DNA from: Cybelea sp963824595
GTDB taxonomy: Bacteria > Vulcanimicrobiota > Vulcanimicrobiia > Vulcanimicrobiales > Vulcanimicrobiaceae
Assembly: GCA_963824595.1 (NCBI GenBank)
Contig: CAWGPY010000007.1
Location: 186,001-250,000 of the forward strand
Direction of reading: 5' to 3'
DNA: 64,000 bases
In this document: positions 52,002-60,465 of the stretch, piece by piece
Layout of the letters: every line of letters begins with the position of its first letter
How positions within the stretch are numbered: position 1 is the stretch's first letter
Notes under the pieces: generated by a model
What the model saw: the letters and a program-made list of their open reading frames with translations, nothing else
Databases searched by the model: none
Told to the model about the DNA's origin: nothing
Translations under genes and position numbers: made by a program

Positions 52002-53150
52002 ATGCCGGCCGACACGACGCTGCCCTTCTTCGACGACGACCACCGCGCGTTCGTCGGGGGACTGCAGCGCTGGGTCGAGAGCGCCGACGTGCTCGACGAC
52101 GAGCGCAACGCCGACGCGAGCTGCCGGGCGTGGGTGCGGGCGCTCGCCGATGCCGGGTGGCTGCGCGCCTGCGTTCCGGCCGCGCAGGGCGGCGTGCGCG
52201 ACGCGCTCGACGTCCGGACGCTCTGCCTCGCGCGCGAGACGCTGGCCTATCGCTCTGCGCTCGCGGACTTTGCGTTCGCGATGCAGGGGCTCGGCGCCGC
52301 GCCGATCTCGCTGTTCGGCAGCCCCGAGCTAAAGCGCCGGTACTTGCCGAACGTCGCCCAGGGCCGATGCATCGCCGCGTTCGCGCTCTCGGAGCGCGAG
52401 GCGGGGTCGGACGTCGCCGCGCTCGCGACCACTGCGCGGCGCGACGGCGACGCGTACGTGATCGACGGCGAGAAGTCGTGGATCTCCAACGCCGGCATCG
52501 CCGACCTCTACGTCGTCTTCGCGCGCACCGGCGGCGACGGCGCGAAGGGCCTGACGGCCTTCGCGGTGGATGCGGCGAGCGCGGGTTGTTCGGCCGGGAA
52601 GCGCGTCGAGACGATCTCGCCCCATCCGCTCGGGGCGCTGCGGCTGGAGCGGTGCCGCATTCCGGCGGCGTGCCGGATCGGGGCCGAGGGCGAAGGGTTC
52701 AAGATCGCGATGGCGACGCTCGACGTTTTCCGCTCGACGGTCGGCGCCGCGGCGCTGGGCTTCGCGCGGCGCGCGCTGGCCGAGAGCCTGGCGCACGCGC
52801 GGTCGCGGCGGCTCTTCGGAGCGCCGCTCGGCGCGCTGCAGCTCACGCAATCGGCGCTGGCGTCCATGGCGACCGACGTGGACGCGAGCGCGCTGCTCGT
52901 CTATCGCGCGGCGTGGACCAAGGACGGCGGCGCGGCGCGCGTCACCCGCGAGTCGGCGATGGCGAAATGGTATGCGACCGAAGCGGCGGGCCGCGTGTGC
53001 GATCGCGCGGTGCAGCTGTTCGGCGCGCGCGGCGTCGCGCGCGGCGAGATCGTCGAGCGGCTCTACCGCGACGTGCGCGCGCTGCGTATCTACGAGGGTG
53101 CGAGCGAGATCCAGCAGGTGGTGATCGCCAAGGCCCTCCTCGAGCCGTGA
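52002..53150 (+). CDS. Acyl-CoA dehydrogenase
   Basis: 382 residues. N-terminal helical domain, FAD/substrate segment ALSEREAGSDVAAL, YVIDGEKSWISNAGIAD, and the C-terminal LFGARGVARGEIVERLYRD and YEGASEIQQVVIAKALL. It oxidises an acyl-CoA between C2 and C3 with an electron-transfer flavoprotein as partner (not in this window). The stop overlaps the CoA-ligase start (GTGA). Confidence 0.92.
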   Translation: MPADTTLPFFDDDHRAFVGGLQRWVESADVLDDERNADASCRAWVRALADAGWLRACVPAAQGGVRDALDVRTLCLARETLAYRSALADFAFAMQGLGAAPISLFGSPELKRRYLPNVAQGRCIAAFALSEREAGSDVAALATTARRDGDAYVIDGEKSWISNAGIADLYVVFARTGGDGAKGLTAFAVDAASAGCSAGKRVETISPHPLGALRLERCRIPAACRIGAEGEGFKIAMATLDVFRSTVGAAALGFARRALAESLAHARSRRLFGAPLGALQLTQSALASMATDVDASALLVYRAAWTKDGGAARVTRESAMAKWYATEAAGRVCDRAVQLFGARGVARGEIVERLYRDVRALRIYEGASEIQQVVIAKALLEP

Positions 53151-54757
53151 GCGCTCGCACGAGCGGCCACACCGATACCTTCGCCGAGGAACGGTTGCCG
53201 CCGGCGCACGAGCTGCCCGAGGTGCTGGGCTGCGAGAATTACGCCGGCTGGATCAACGCCGCCGAGGCGCTGCTGCGCGGCGACGGCGCCGAAGGCGACC
53301 GGCGCTGCATCGTCGCGCCCGGCGGCGACGAGTGGAGCTACGCGCGACTGCGTGCGGCGGCGGCGCGCATCGCGCACGTACTCGTTGACGACCTGGGACT
53401 CGAGCCCGGCAACCGCGTGCTGCTGCGCGCGCCCAACACGCCGATGCTGGCGGCCTGTTGGTTCGGGGTGCTCCAAGCGGGCTGCATCGTGGTGACGACG
53501 ATGCCGCTCTACCGCGCGGGCGAGCTACGGTTCGTCATGGAGAAAGCGCAGATCAAACACGTGCTCTGCGACGCGCGCCTGCGCGACGAGCTCGACCGTG
53601 CGTGCGAAGAGTACGGCGGGGCGCGCATCGTGGACTTCGACGCCGGCGAGACGGACGGATCGCTCGAGCGGCTGATGGCGGAAAAACCGGACCGCTTCGA
53701 GAGCGTGAAGACGGCCGCGCTCGACGTGGCGCTGATCGCGTTCACGTCGGGAACCACGGGCACGCCCAAGGCGGCGATGCACTATCACCGCGACGTGATG
53801 GCGATCTGCGACACGTACGCCGCGCGCGTGCTGCGGCCGAACGCGGCGGATCTGTTCTGCGGCAGCCCGCCGCTGGCGTTCACGTTCGGGCTGGGGGGAC
53901 TGCTGCTGTTCCCGCTTTACGCCGGCGCGGCGACGGTGCTGCTCGAGAAGGCCGGCCCGGCGGAGCTGCTCGCCGCGATCGAAGCGCACGGCGTGAGCGT
54001 GCTGTTCACGGCGCCGATCGCGTACCGCGCGATGGCCGGCGCGCTGGAGGGCCGCGACGTCTCCTCGCTGCGCAGGTGCGTCTCGGCCGGCGAGACGCTG
54101 CCGCCCGCCGTCTGGGAAGAATGGCGGGCCAAGACCGGGCTGCGGATTCTCGACGGGATCGGCAGCACGGAGATGCTGCACATCTTCCTCGGCTCGCCCG
54201 AAGACGAGACGCGCGCCGGAGCCACGGGGCGGGTCGTGCCCGGCTACGCGGCCGAGATTCACGACGACGAGGGCCGGCCGCTGCCCGACGGGACGGTCGG
54301 GAGGCTCGCCGTGAAGGGACCCACGGGCTGCAAGTATCTACAGGACGAGCGTCAGAGCATCTACGTGCAGCACGGGTGGAACTATCCCGGCGACGCCTAC
54401 CGCCGCGACGGCGACGGCTACTTCTGGTACGTCGCGCGCACCGACGACATGATCGTCTCCGCGGGCTACAACGTGTCGGGGCCCGAGGTGGAGCAGGCGC
54501 TCATCGCGCACGCCGACGTCAAAGAAGTCGCGGTCGTGGGGAAGCGCGACCCCGAGAAGGAGACGAACGTCGTCAAGGCCTTCGTCGTGCTCGCCGACGG
54601 CTGCGCCCCAACGCCCGAGAAGGCCGAGGAACTCTGCGCCTTCTGCAAGACGCTGATCGCGCCGTTCAAGGCGCCGCGCGAGATCGAGTTCGTGCGCGAG
54701 CTGCCGCGCACGGAGACCGGCAAGCTGCAGCGCTACAAACTGCGCTTGTCATCCTGA
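53147..54757 (+). CDS. Aryl-CoA ligase (2-aminobenzoate/benzoate-CoA ligase family)
   Basis: 536 residues of the ANL superfamily. AMP-binding P-loop FTSGTTGTPKAAMHYHRD, then SPPLAFTFGLGG, IGSTEM, and YRRDGDGYFWYVARTDDMI, with the C-terminal Lys in ETGKLQRYK. FTFGLGG and the STEM motif are typical of benzoate/aminobenzoate ligases. It would activate 2-aminobenzoate (or a similar acid) to its CoA ester. GTG 53147 overlaps the previous stop. The last residues LSS and the TGA stop come from the palindromic element. Confidence 0.9.
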   Translation: MSARTSGHTDTFAEERLPPAHELPEVLGCENYAGWINAAEALLRGDGAEGDRRCIVAPGGDEWSYARLRAAAARIAHVLVDDLGLEPGNRVLLRAPNTPMLAACWFGVLQAGCIVVTTMPLYRAGELRFVMEKAQIKHVLCDARLRDELDRACEEYGGARIVDFDAGETDGSLERLMAEKPDRFESVKTAALDVALIAFTSGTTGTPKAAMHYHRDVMAICDTYAARVLRPNAADLFCGSPPLAFTFGLGGLLLFPLYAGAATVLLEKAGPAELLAAIEAHGVSVLFTAPIAYRAMAGALEGRDVSSLRRCVSAGETLPPAVWEEWRAKTGLRILDGIGSTEMLHIFLGSPEDETRAGATGRVVPGYAAEIHDDEGRPLPDGTVGRLAVKGPTGCKYLQDERQSIYVQHGWNYPGDAYRRDGDGYFWYVARTDDMIVSAGYNVSGPEVEQALIAHADVKEVAVVGKRDPEKETNVVKAFVVLADGCAPTPEKAEELCAFCKTLIAPFKAPREIEFVRELPRTETGKLQRYKLRLSS

Positions 54758-55173
54758 GCGGAGGCGCGCAGCGCCGGAGTCGAAGGGAGCACTGCCGTCG
54801 CCTCGACCTCGACCTTCGCACCCTCTTCGAGCAGCCCCGCGACCTGAACGAGCGCCATCGCGGGATAGTGCGCGCCGACGATCTCGCGGTAGGCCGCGCC
54901 GAGCGCGGCGAGATTCGCGCGGTATTCGTTCTTGTCGGTGACGTACCACGTGAGGCGCACCAGGTGCTCCGCCGCTCCGCCGGCGGCCTGCAGCACGGCC
55001 ATCACGTTGCGCAGCGCCTGCGCGGCCTGCGGCCCGAAGTCGTCGCCCACGAGTTCGTTGCGTTCGTTCCAGCCGATCTGTCCGGAGATCGCCAAGTAGC
55101 GGCCATCGGCGACGATGCCGTTGGAGTAGCCGCTCGGGCGCGGCCAGCCGGGCGGATTGACGGTGTCGCTCAT
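54733..55173 (-). CDS. RidA/YjgF family deaminase
   Basis: 146 residues. YSNGIVADGRYLAISGQIGW, AAGGAAEHLVRLTWYVTD and GAHYPAMALVQVAGLLEEGAKVEVEA are the RidA signatures, including the substrate Arg/Glu region. RidA proteins hydrolyse enamines or imines and release ammonia. Here it would suit the enamine-type product expected from a 2-aminobenzoyl-CoA monooxygenase. The C-terminal tail after EATAVLPS is read from the palindromic element and overlaps the ligase end by 25 bases. The ATG overlaps the symporter stop. Confidence 0.87.
   Translation of the reverse strand: MSDTVNPPGWPRPSGYSNGIVADGRYLAISGQIGWNERNELVGDDFGPQAAQALRNVMAVLQAAGGAAEHLVRLTWYVTDKNEYRANLAALGAAYREIVGAHYPAMALVQVAGLLEEGAKVEVEATAVLPSTPALRASAQDDKRSL
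54748..54790 (+). repeat. Palindromic element between CoA ligase and RidA
   Basis: Starts GTCATCCTGAGCGG, stem GGCGC-GCA-GCGCC, ends AGTCGAAGGGAGC. It gives the stop codon of the + strand ligase and the tail of the - strand RidA. Confidence 0.78.
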
Positions 55174-56636
55174 GTGGAAGCCTTTCGCGCGGCGCGCAGC
55201 AGGAGGGTGAGCACGGTGCTGACGACGAGGTTGAGCAGCAGCCCGTAGAGGGCGATGAAGCCGGTGAGCGTGTGATCGAACGCGTGGAGCGTGAGGTTCG
55301 ACGTGAACCCGCTCGCATACGCCATGGCGCAGCTCGCGACCAGGCCGCAGGCCCAGCCGGCGAGCAGAGCGGCGGGGTGAAACCAGCGCGTCCAGAGGCC
55401 GAGCACGAACGCCGGGAAGACCTGCAGCATCAGCGCGCCGCCGAGCAGCTGGAAGTCAATGGCATACGGCACCGGCACGAAGAAGATGAAGAGCAGCGCG
55501 AACGCCGCGATTACGATCGTCAGCACCTTTGCGACGCGCGTCTCGACCGGCGAGCGCCGCGCGGAGAACTCGCGGAAGACGTTGCTCGCGCACAGGTTGG
55601 CGGCCCCGATGCACATGATCGCAGCCGGCACGAGGGCGCCGATGACGATGGCCGCGTCGGCGACGCCCGCGAACCAGCCGGGAAAGTAGCGCGTGAAGAG
55701 CGTCGGGACGACGCTGGTGGCATCTTTGGTGACGATGCCGGCCGCGACGGCGCAGTAGCCCAGCAGCGCCAGAAGGCCGAGCAGCAGGGAGTAGACCGGC
55801 AGCAGCGCGGCGTTGCGCCGGATGACCTGCCGGCTGCGGGCGGCGAGCACGCTGGTGATGGAGTGCGGATAGATGAAGAGCGAGAGCGCCGAGCCGAACG
55901 CCATCGTGGCGTACGTGAAGTATTGGGCCGGCGCGAGATAGATCGAGGCCGGGTGCGGGCGGCGCGCCAGCGCGGCCGCGGAGACCGCGAAGACGTGCTG
56001 CCACCCGCCCAGCCGAGCGGGGATGACGACGACCGCAGCGATGACCGTCACGTAGATCAGCGTGTCCTTCACAAACGCGATCAGCGCGGGGGCGCGCAGG
56101 CCGCTCGTGTACGTGTAGGCGGCGAGCAGCACGAACGCGACGGTCAGCGCGGGCACCGTGCCGGCGGCGCCGAGCGTGCCGAACTGGCTCAGCACCGCGC
56201 GCATGCCCACCAACTGCAGGGCGATGTAGGGCAGGGCGGCGACGATGCCGGTGAGCGCGACCGCCACCTCGAGCGTCCGATTGCCGTAGCGGTCGCGCAC
56301 GAAGTCGGCGGCCGTCACGTAGCCGTTGCGCCGCGCCACGGTCCAAAACCGCGAGAGCACGATCAGGGCGATCGGGTACGAGATCGTCGCGTAGGGCACG
56401 GCGAAGAAGCCCAGCGCGCCGATGCCGTAGACGAGTGCCGGCACCGCCACGAAGGTGTAGGCGGTGTAGAGGTCGCCGCCCAGCAAGAACCACGAAACGA
56501 CGGTGCCGAAGTTGCGGCCGCCCAGCGCCCACTCCTCGAGGTTGGCGAGGTTTGCGCCACCCCAGCGCGCCGCCAGAAATCCGAGCACCGTGACCCCCGC
56601 CACGGCGACGGCGAGAACGATCGCGGCGCTAGACAT
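55170..56636 (-). CDS. Sodium:solute symporter (SSS family)
   Basis: 488 residues with about 13 membrane helices. N-terminal ARWGGANLANLEEWALGGRN and FLLGGDLYTAYTFVAVP match the SSS start. The region FTYATMAFGSALSLFIYPHS holds the usual Gly/Ser-rich helix. It would import an organic acid with Na+. A DUF3311 gene lies just upstream (8-base overlap) and RidA just downstream (ATGA), so the likely substrate is the aromatic acid degraded by this cluster. Confidence 0.9.
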   Translation of the reverse strand: MSSAAIVLAVAVAGVTVLGFLAARWGGANLANLEEWALGGRNFGTVVSWFLLGGDLYTAYTFVAVPALVYGIGALGFFAVPYATISYPIALIVLSRFWTVARRNGYVTAADFVRDRYGNRTLEVAVALTGIVAALPYIALQLVGMRAVLSQFGTLGAAGTVPALTVAFVLLAAYTYTSGLRAPALIAFVKDTLIYVTVIAAVVVIPARLGGWQHVFAVSAAALARRPHPASIYLAPAQYFTYATMAFGSALSLFIYPHSITSVLAARSRQVIRRNAALLPVYSLLLGLLALLGYCAVAAGIVTKDATSVVPTLFTRYFPGWFAGVADAAIVIGALVPAAIMCIGAANLCASNVFREFSARRSPVETRVAKVLTIVIAAFALLFIFFVPVPYAIDFQLLGGALMLQVFPAFVLGLWTRWFHPAALLAGWACGLVASCAMAYASGFTSNLTLHAFDHTLTGFIALYGLLLNLVVSTVLTLLLRAARKAST

Positions 56637-56817
56637 CGCGCTCGCGCGTGAGCGCGACGACGACGCCGAGCAGCGCCGCCGTGACGATCACCCACGCGAG
56701 CTGGTACCAATAGAAGAAGGGCATTCCGAACAGCGCGGGGCGGGCGTGGTTGTAGAGCGACGGGAGTAGCGTACCCACGAACGGCAGGATCAGCAGCAGG
56801 TACCACCCGCGGCGCAT
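56629..56817 (-). CDS. DUF3311 small membrane subunit
   Basis: 62 residues with two helices: MRRGWYLLLILPFVGTLLP and PFFYWYQLAWVIVTAALLG. DUF3311 proteins are regularly found next to SSS symporters and probably form a small subunit. The ATG at 56817 has AAGGA upstream; the longer open frame to 56898 is not hydrophobic and is unlikely. Confidence 0.8.
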   Translation of the reverse strand: MRRGWYLLLILPFVGTLLPSLYNHARPALFGMPFFYWYQLAWVIVTAALLGVVVALTRERDV

Positions 56818-56952
56818 GTGGCCGTCCTTGCACGGCCTGCGCCCTCGAGCCTCTTGCGGGCAAGCGCTCGACAAAGGGACGCTCCGGTTGCGAAGCAAAG
56901 CAACGGCCTAAAAGCTCGCCGATCCCGTTAGAAAACGAAAGGGGCTATATCC

Positions 56953-57303
56953 ATGGCCGTAACCGAACCCCCGAAGGATACTCCGTTCGGTCTCGACGCG
57001 AACGTCGCGGCGGGGCTCGCGTATCTCTTCTGCTTGCTCGGCGGCATCGTGATGCTCGTCGGAGGCGGCACCAATAAGTTCGTCAAGTGGGCCGCCGCGC
57101 AGTCGATCACGACCTGGGGGTTGTACATCGTCCTGTCGTTCGCATTGAGCTTCTTGCACCTCTGGCTGATCTATCCGATCCTGTGGCTCCTCGCGCTGAT
57201 CGTCTGGCTGTGGACGTTCATCACCGCGTTCCAGGGCAAAGAAGTTCGCATACCGGGGGTCGCGTCGCTGACGGACAGCATCTTCAAGTCGCAGCTCACC
57301 TAG
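56953..57303 (+). CDS. DUF4870-type membrane protein
   Basis: 116 residues. GLDANVAAGLAYLFCLLGG and the following three hydrophobic helices, with FVKWAAAQSITTW between them, match DUF4870 proteins. Function unknown. AAAGGGG lies eight bases before the ATG. It converges on the acyltransferase with an 8-base overlap. Confidence 0.75.
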   Translation: MAVTEPPKDTPFGLDANVAAGLAYLFCLLGGIVMLVGGGTNKFVKWAAAQSITTWGLYIVLSFALSFLHLWLIYPILWLLALIVWLWTFITAFQGKEVRIPGVASLTDSIFKSQLT

Positions 57304-58423
57304 GTAGCCGCAGCCGCGGGGGATCCTTTAACCGCAGCAGCGGCCGTTCGAAACAGTACGTCACCAGGGCCGCTTGCGCGATCGTAAACGCGAAGGCGGC
57401 CTCGGTATATCCGGCCTGCCAGCGCGCATCCTCGTGCGGATCGCTGCTATAGGGCGGGATGTGGTGCACCAGCAGTTCCCGCGCCACGACCTGGTGGTAG
57501 AGATAGAGGTTGTACGAAATCGCCGCCATGAACCGCAGGGGCGGGTTGTCGAGCAGCATCTGCCACCAGCGCGGACTCAGTAACCACGCGAGCGCAATCA
57601 CCGCAAACGCCAGGCCGAGCCAGGGGCGATTCGCGACCTGCCAGACGCCGGACCAGAGATCGTGGAGGCGGTAGGCGTAGAGGTTCTGCAGCAGCCCGAC
57701 GAGCAACGCGACCCCGGCGACGGCGATCGCCGGGAAGGCGTAGCGGAGGCGCGACGCGCGCCACGCGCCGCCAAAGCGCGTGAACACGTACGCGGCGATC
57801 ATTCCGAAGGCGAAGATGTCGAGATAGCCGGGCAGGTTCTCTTCCCACTGGCCGAAGAGCGTCGCGTAACAGCAGCGCGCCAGCGCGATGCGCCACCACC
57901 ACGCCACCAGAACCATCGCGCCGGCCGTGAAGAACGGGCGACGGCGGAAGCACCACCAGATCAGCGGGAAGATGCAGTAGAACTCGACCTCGACCGAGAG
58001 CGTCCAGAGCACTCCGGAGATCGTGCCGTAGCGCGCCGGGAACCACGTATTGATGAAGAGCAGGTGGGTGACGACGTCGGGCACGGTCGAGGCGCCGGGC
58101 TGGATCTGCGCGTAGCCCACGGCGTAGGCCACGGCGATCGCCAGGACATACGACGGCACGATCTTGATGAAGCGGCGCCACGCGAAGTGACCCCACGAGG
58201 GCTGCGGGCGCCCCGCGACGACCGCGCGCACGAACGGATACGAGATGACGAATCCGCTGAGAAAAAAGAAGAGATGGACGCCGATGAAGCCGGTCGCGGG
58301 AATGAAGTCGAGCGCCGGCCCGGGCGAGAGAAAAGAAATTTCCCACACGTGATACCAGAGCACCAGCAGCACGGCGATGCCGCGCAGCCCGTCGAGAACC
58401 CCGAGGCGCGAACTTTCGGGCAT
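57296..58423 (-). CDS. Acyltransferase 3 family protein (OafA/YrhL type)
   Basis: 375 residues with about ten helices. VLDGLRGIAVLLVLWYHVWE carries the conserved Arg and His of the family, and FIGVHLFFFLSGFVISYPF and WTLSVEVEFYCIFPL are also typical. It transfers acyl groups to exported sugars or cell-wall material. It lacks a fused SGNH domain. ATG 58423; no strong ribosome site. Confidence 0.87.
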   Translation of the reverse strand: MPESSRLGVLDGLRGIAVLLVLWYHVWEISFLSPGPALDFIPATGFIGVHLFFFLSGFVISYPFVRAVVAGRPQPSWGHFAWRRFIKIVPSYVLAIAVAYAVGYAQIQPGASTVPDVVTHLLFINTWFPARYGTISGVLWTLSVEVEFYCIFPLIWWCFRRRPFFTAGAMVLVAWWWRIALARCCYATLFGQWEENLPGYLDIFAFGMIAAYVFTRFGGAWRASRLRYAFPAIAVAGVALLVGLLQNLYAYRLHDLWSGVWQVANRPWLGLAFAVIALAWLLSPRWWQMLLDNPPLRFMAAISYNLYLYHQVVARELLVHHIPPYSSDPHEDARWQAGYTEAAFAFTIAQAALVTYCFERPLLRLKDPPRLRLPR

Positions 58424-58454
58424 TGAGCCGCGAAATACGACCCGCCCCCCCCGT

Positions 58455-58496
58455 GTCATCCTGAGCCGGCGCCGAAGGCGCCGAGTCGAAGGGCCC
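58455..58496 (+). repeat. Palindromic element, full copy
   Basis: GTCATCCTGAGC, stem CGGCGCC-GAA-GGCGCCG, AGTCGAAGGGCCC. It lies in the divergent gap between the acyltransferase and the GntR operon. Confidence 0.78.
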
Positions 58497-58511
58497 TTTT
58501 GCACCAAGGGG

Positions 58512-58550
58512 TTGACACAAAAGCGGCGTTTGTATTAGGGTGATAATACA
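58512..58550 (+). promoter_or_regulatory. Promoter and YtrA-type operator of the GntR operon
   Basis: TTGACA at 58512-58517 and an inverted repeat TGTATTA-N6-TAATACA (58531-58550) that directly abuts the ATG. TGTATTA/TAATACA-like palindromes are the usual sites of YtrA-type GntR repressors, one of which is the second gene of this operon. The repeat includes -10-like sequence, so binding would block transcription. No Shine-Dalgarno precedes the ATG. Confidence 0.6.
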
Positions 58551-59360
58551 ATGATAGACGCACACGCAGCACATGCCGATCTCGTGACCCGTTGGGCGAT
58601 GGCCATAGCCATGGTCGTGGCGGGCATCGCTGCATTCGCTTGGCCGCGATGCTTCGCCGGCGTCGCCGGGTACTTCACGCGCTGGGCGGCGAAGCGGCCG
58701 GCGGAAGAGCAGGAGCGCCTACGCCAGGTCGTCGAGGCGCGCGAAGCCGCGGAAGGCATTTCGGCGAGCTACGGGCGCCTGATCGGGGTCGCCGGCATCG
58801 CGCTCGCAGGCCTCGAGGCGGTCCGCGCGGTGCCTCCAATCCTGCCGTATTCGCTCTTTTGTCTTGCCGTCGCAACGGTCACGTTGCTCGCCTATCTGCA
58901 GTACCGCCGGGCCGTCGAACGCCGCGTCGCGCCGCTGCTCCGCCGCTCGCCGTTTACCGCCCTGCCCGCGGTGTCGATCGCCGCGATGGTGCTGAGCTTC
59001 CTGGCGGCGCTCGCTCTCGCGGCGTATCCGCCGGAGCGGTTGGGCGTGCTGGTAGTCGCCGCATCGACGCTGCTGCTCGGCATCATCGCCTGGCGCATCG
59101 CAACCGCGCCGGCGCTCTTACTCGGCGTGGATCCGCAACTGGAGTACGCCGTGGACGAGCGCGTGCGAATCGGACGCGCTCGCAGCGTCGCCAACTTGGC
59201 CTGCGCGCCGGCGTTCGTCGCCATCGCGCTCGCCTCTTCCGCGATGCCCGCGCAATACGCGACGCTTGGATCGGTAGCTTTCGCGATCGTAGGTGCCTCG
59301 TTTGCGATCTCGCTCGCGGCGAGTCTGCTACCCCTGCGACGGCCGATCGTGGCGGCGTGA
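58551..59360 (+). CDS. Membrane protein of the YtrA-type operon
   Basis: 269 residues with about seven hydrophobic segments in pairs (AMAIAMVVAGIAAFAWP, SIAAMVLSFLAALALAA, VLVVAASTLLLGIIAW, LGSVAFAIVGASFAISL) and a charged loop EEQERLRQVVEAREAAEG. No known family. The last bases overlap the GntR start (GTGA). YtrA-type regulators often control ABC exporters or envelope proteins; this could be such a target. Confidence 0.65.
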   Translation: MIDAHAAHADLVTRWAMAIAMVVAGIAAFAWPRCFAGVAGYFTRWAAKRPAEEQERLRQVVEAREAAEGISASYGRLIGVAGIALAGLEAVRAVPPILPYSLFCLAVATVTLLAYLQYRRAVERRVAPLLRRSPFTALPAVSIAAMVLSFLAALALAAYPPERLGVLVVAASTLLLGIIAWRIATAPALLLGVDPQLEYAVDERVRIGRARSVANLACAPAFVAIALASSAMPAQYATLGSVAFAIVGASFAISLAASLLPLRRPIVAA

Positions 59361-59755
59361 CCGCGCCGTATCTCGTCGTCAGCGCCGACGTAGAGATCCC
59401 GCCCTACCAGCAAGTCGTCGCGCAGATTCGCGCGGGGATCGAGCGCGGCGAGCTGCTGCCCGGGTCGGCGCTGCCCACGGTGCGGCAGCTGGCCGGCGAT
59501 CTGGGGATCGCACCCAATACGGTAGCACGCGCGTACGGCGAACTGCAGTCGGAGGGCTGGCTCGTCGGGGACGGACGGCGCGGCACGCGCGTCGCCGGCA
59601 ACGTTCCCGTCAATCGCCGCGGCCGAATGCGCAGCCTGCGCGAGGCGATTGAGGCGTTCGTCGCGTCGCTGCGTCATCGCGGCTTCACGCCGGACGAGAT
59701 CGCCGCGGAGCTGGATCGTTTCGGCGAGACGAGGAGTCCGCAAGGCAATGCGTAA
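59357..59755 (+). CDS. YtrA-subfamily GntR transcription regulator
   Basis: 132 residues, the short size of the YtrA group. Winged HTH: PPYQQVVAQIRAGIERGELL, LPTVRQLAGDLGIAPNTVAR, AYGELQSEGWLVGDGRRGT. The ~55-residue C-terminal part would only dimerise. GTG 59357 overlaps the upstream stop. It probably represses its own operon through the palindrome at 58531-58550. Confidence 0.9.
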   Translation: MTAPYLVVSADVEIPPYQQVVAQIRAGIERGELLPGSALPTVRQLAGDLGIAPNTVARAYGELQSEGWLVGDGRRGTRVAGNVPVNRRGRMRSLREAIEAFVASLRHRGFTPDEIAAELDRFGETRSPQGNA

Positions 59756-59766
59756 AGCGGGCGCCC

Positions 59767-60465
59767 ATGGAAACGACGCTGACACAATCGTTTGAAGACT
59801 CGGTCCGCGCGATCGTCGCGGAGCGGCATCTGCTCGGTCATCCGTTCTACGTCGCGTGGACGAAGGGCGAGCTCTCGCTCGAGCAGCTCAAGGGCTACGC
59901 CGGCCAGTACATGCACCACGTGCTCGCCGAGCCGACGTACCTGAGCGCCGTGCATTCGAACACGCCGCACTTCGCGAGCGACGGCAGCAGCGACTTGCGC
60001 CCGCGTCAGACGATCCTGCAGAACCTCGTTGACGAGGAGCTCGGCGCGAAGAACCATCCGGCGCTGTGGAAGCAGTTCGCGCAAGCGCTGGGCCTGTCCG
60101 ACGACGACCTGGCCGCCGCGGCTCCCCTGCCGGCAACGCGGCAGCTCGTGGAGACGTTCACGGACCTGTGCCGCAACCGCCCCTACTACGCCGGCCTCGC
60201 CGCGCTGCACGCGTTCGAGTCGCAAGTTCCCGCGATCGCGGCGGTCAAGATCGACGGCCTGCGCCGCTTCTACGGCATCGAGGACCCCATCGCGTACGAG
60301 TTCTTCAGCGTGCACGAGAAGGCCGACGTCCGGCACTCGGCCGAGGAGTGGAAGCTGATCGAGCGCGCGGCCGACACGCCGGAGAAGCAGGCCGAAGTCC
60401 TTACCGCGACGGGCGCCGCGTGCGACGCCCTCTGGGCGTTCCTCGACGAGGTCTACGTCAAGTAG
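59767..60465 (+). CDS. CADD/TenA-like di-metal enzyme (putative p-aminobenzoate synthase)
   Basis: 232 residues of the TenA/PqqC fold. The order of motifs follows Chlamydia CADD: HPFYVAWTKGELSLEQL (Tyr28), EELGAKNHPALWKQF (Glu90, His97), FESQVPAIAAVKIDGL (Glu151, Lys161) and FFSVHEKADVRHSAEEW (His183, Asp187, His190). In CADD these are the metal ligands and the Tyr/Lys used in self-sacrificing p-aminobenzoate synthesis for folate (recalled from family knowledge). Conservation of both Tyr28 and Lys161 supports the same role. Thiaminase-like activity is the alternative. TAAAGC lies eight bases before the ATG. Confidence 0.8.
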   Translation: METTLTQSFEDSVRAIVAERHLLGHPFYVAWTKGELSLEQLKGYAGQYMHHVLAEPTYLSAVHSNTPHFASDGSSDLRPRQTILQNLVDEELGAKNHPALWKQFAQALGLSDDDLAAAAPLPATRQLVETFTDLCRNRPYYAGLAALHAFESQVPAIAAVKIDGLRRFYGIEDPIAYEFFSVHEKADVRHSAEEWKLIERAADTPEKQAEVLTATGAACDALWAFLDEVYVK

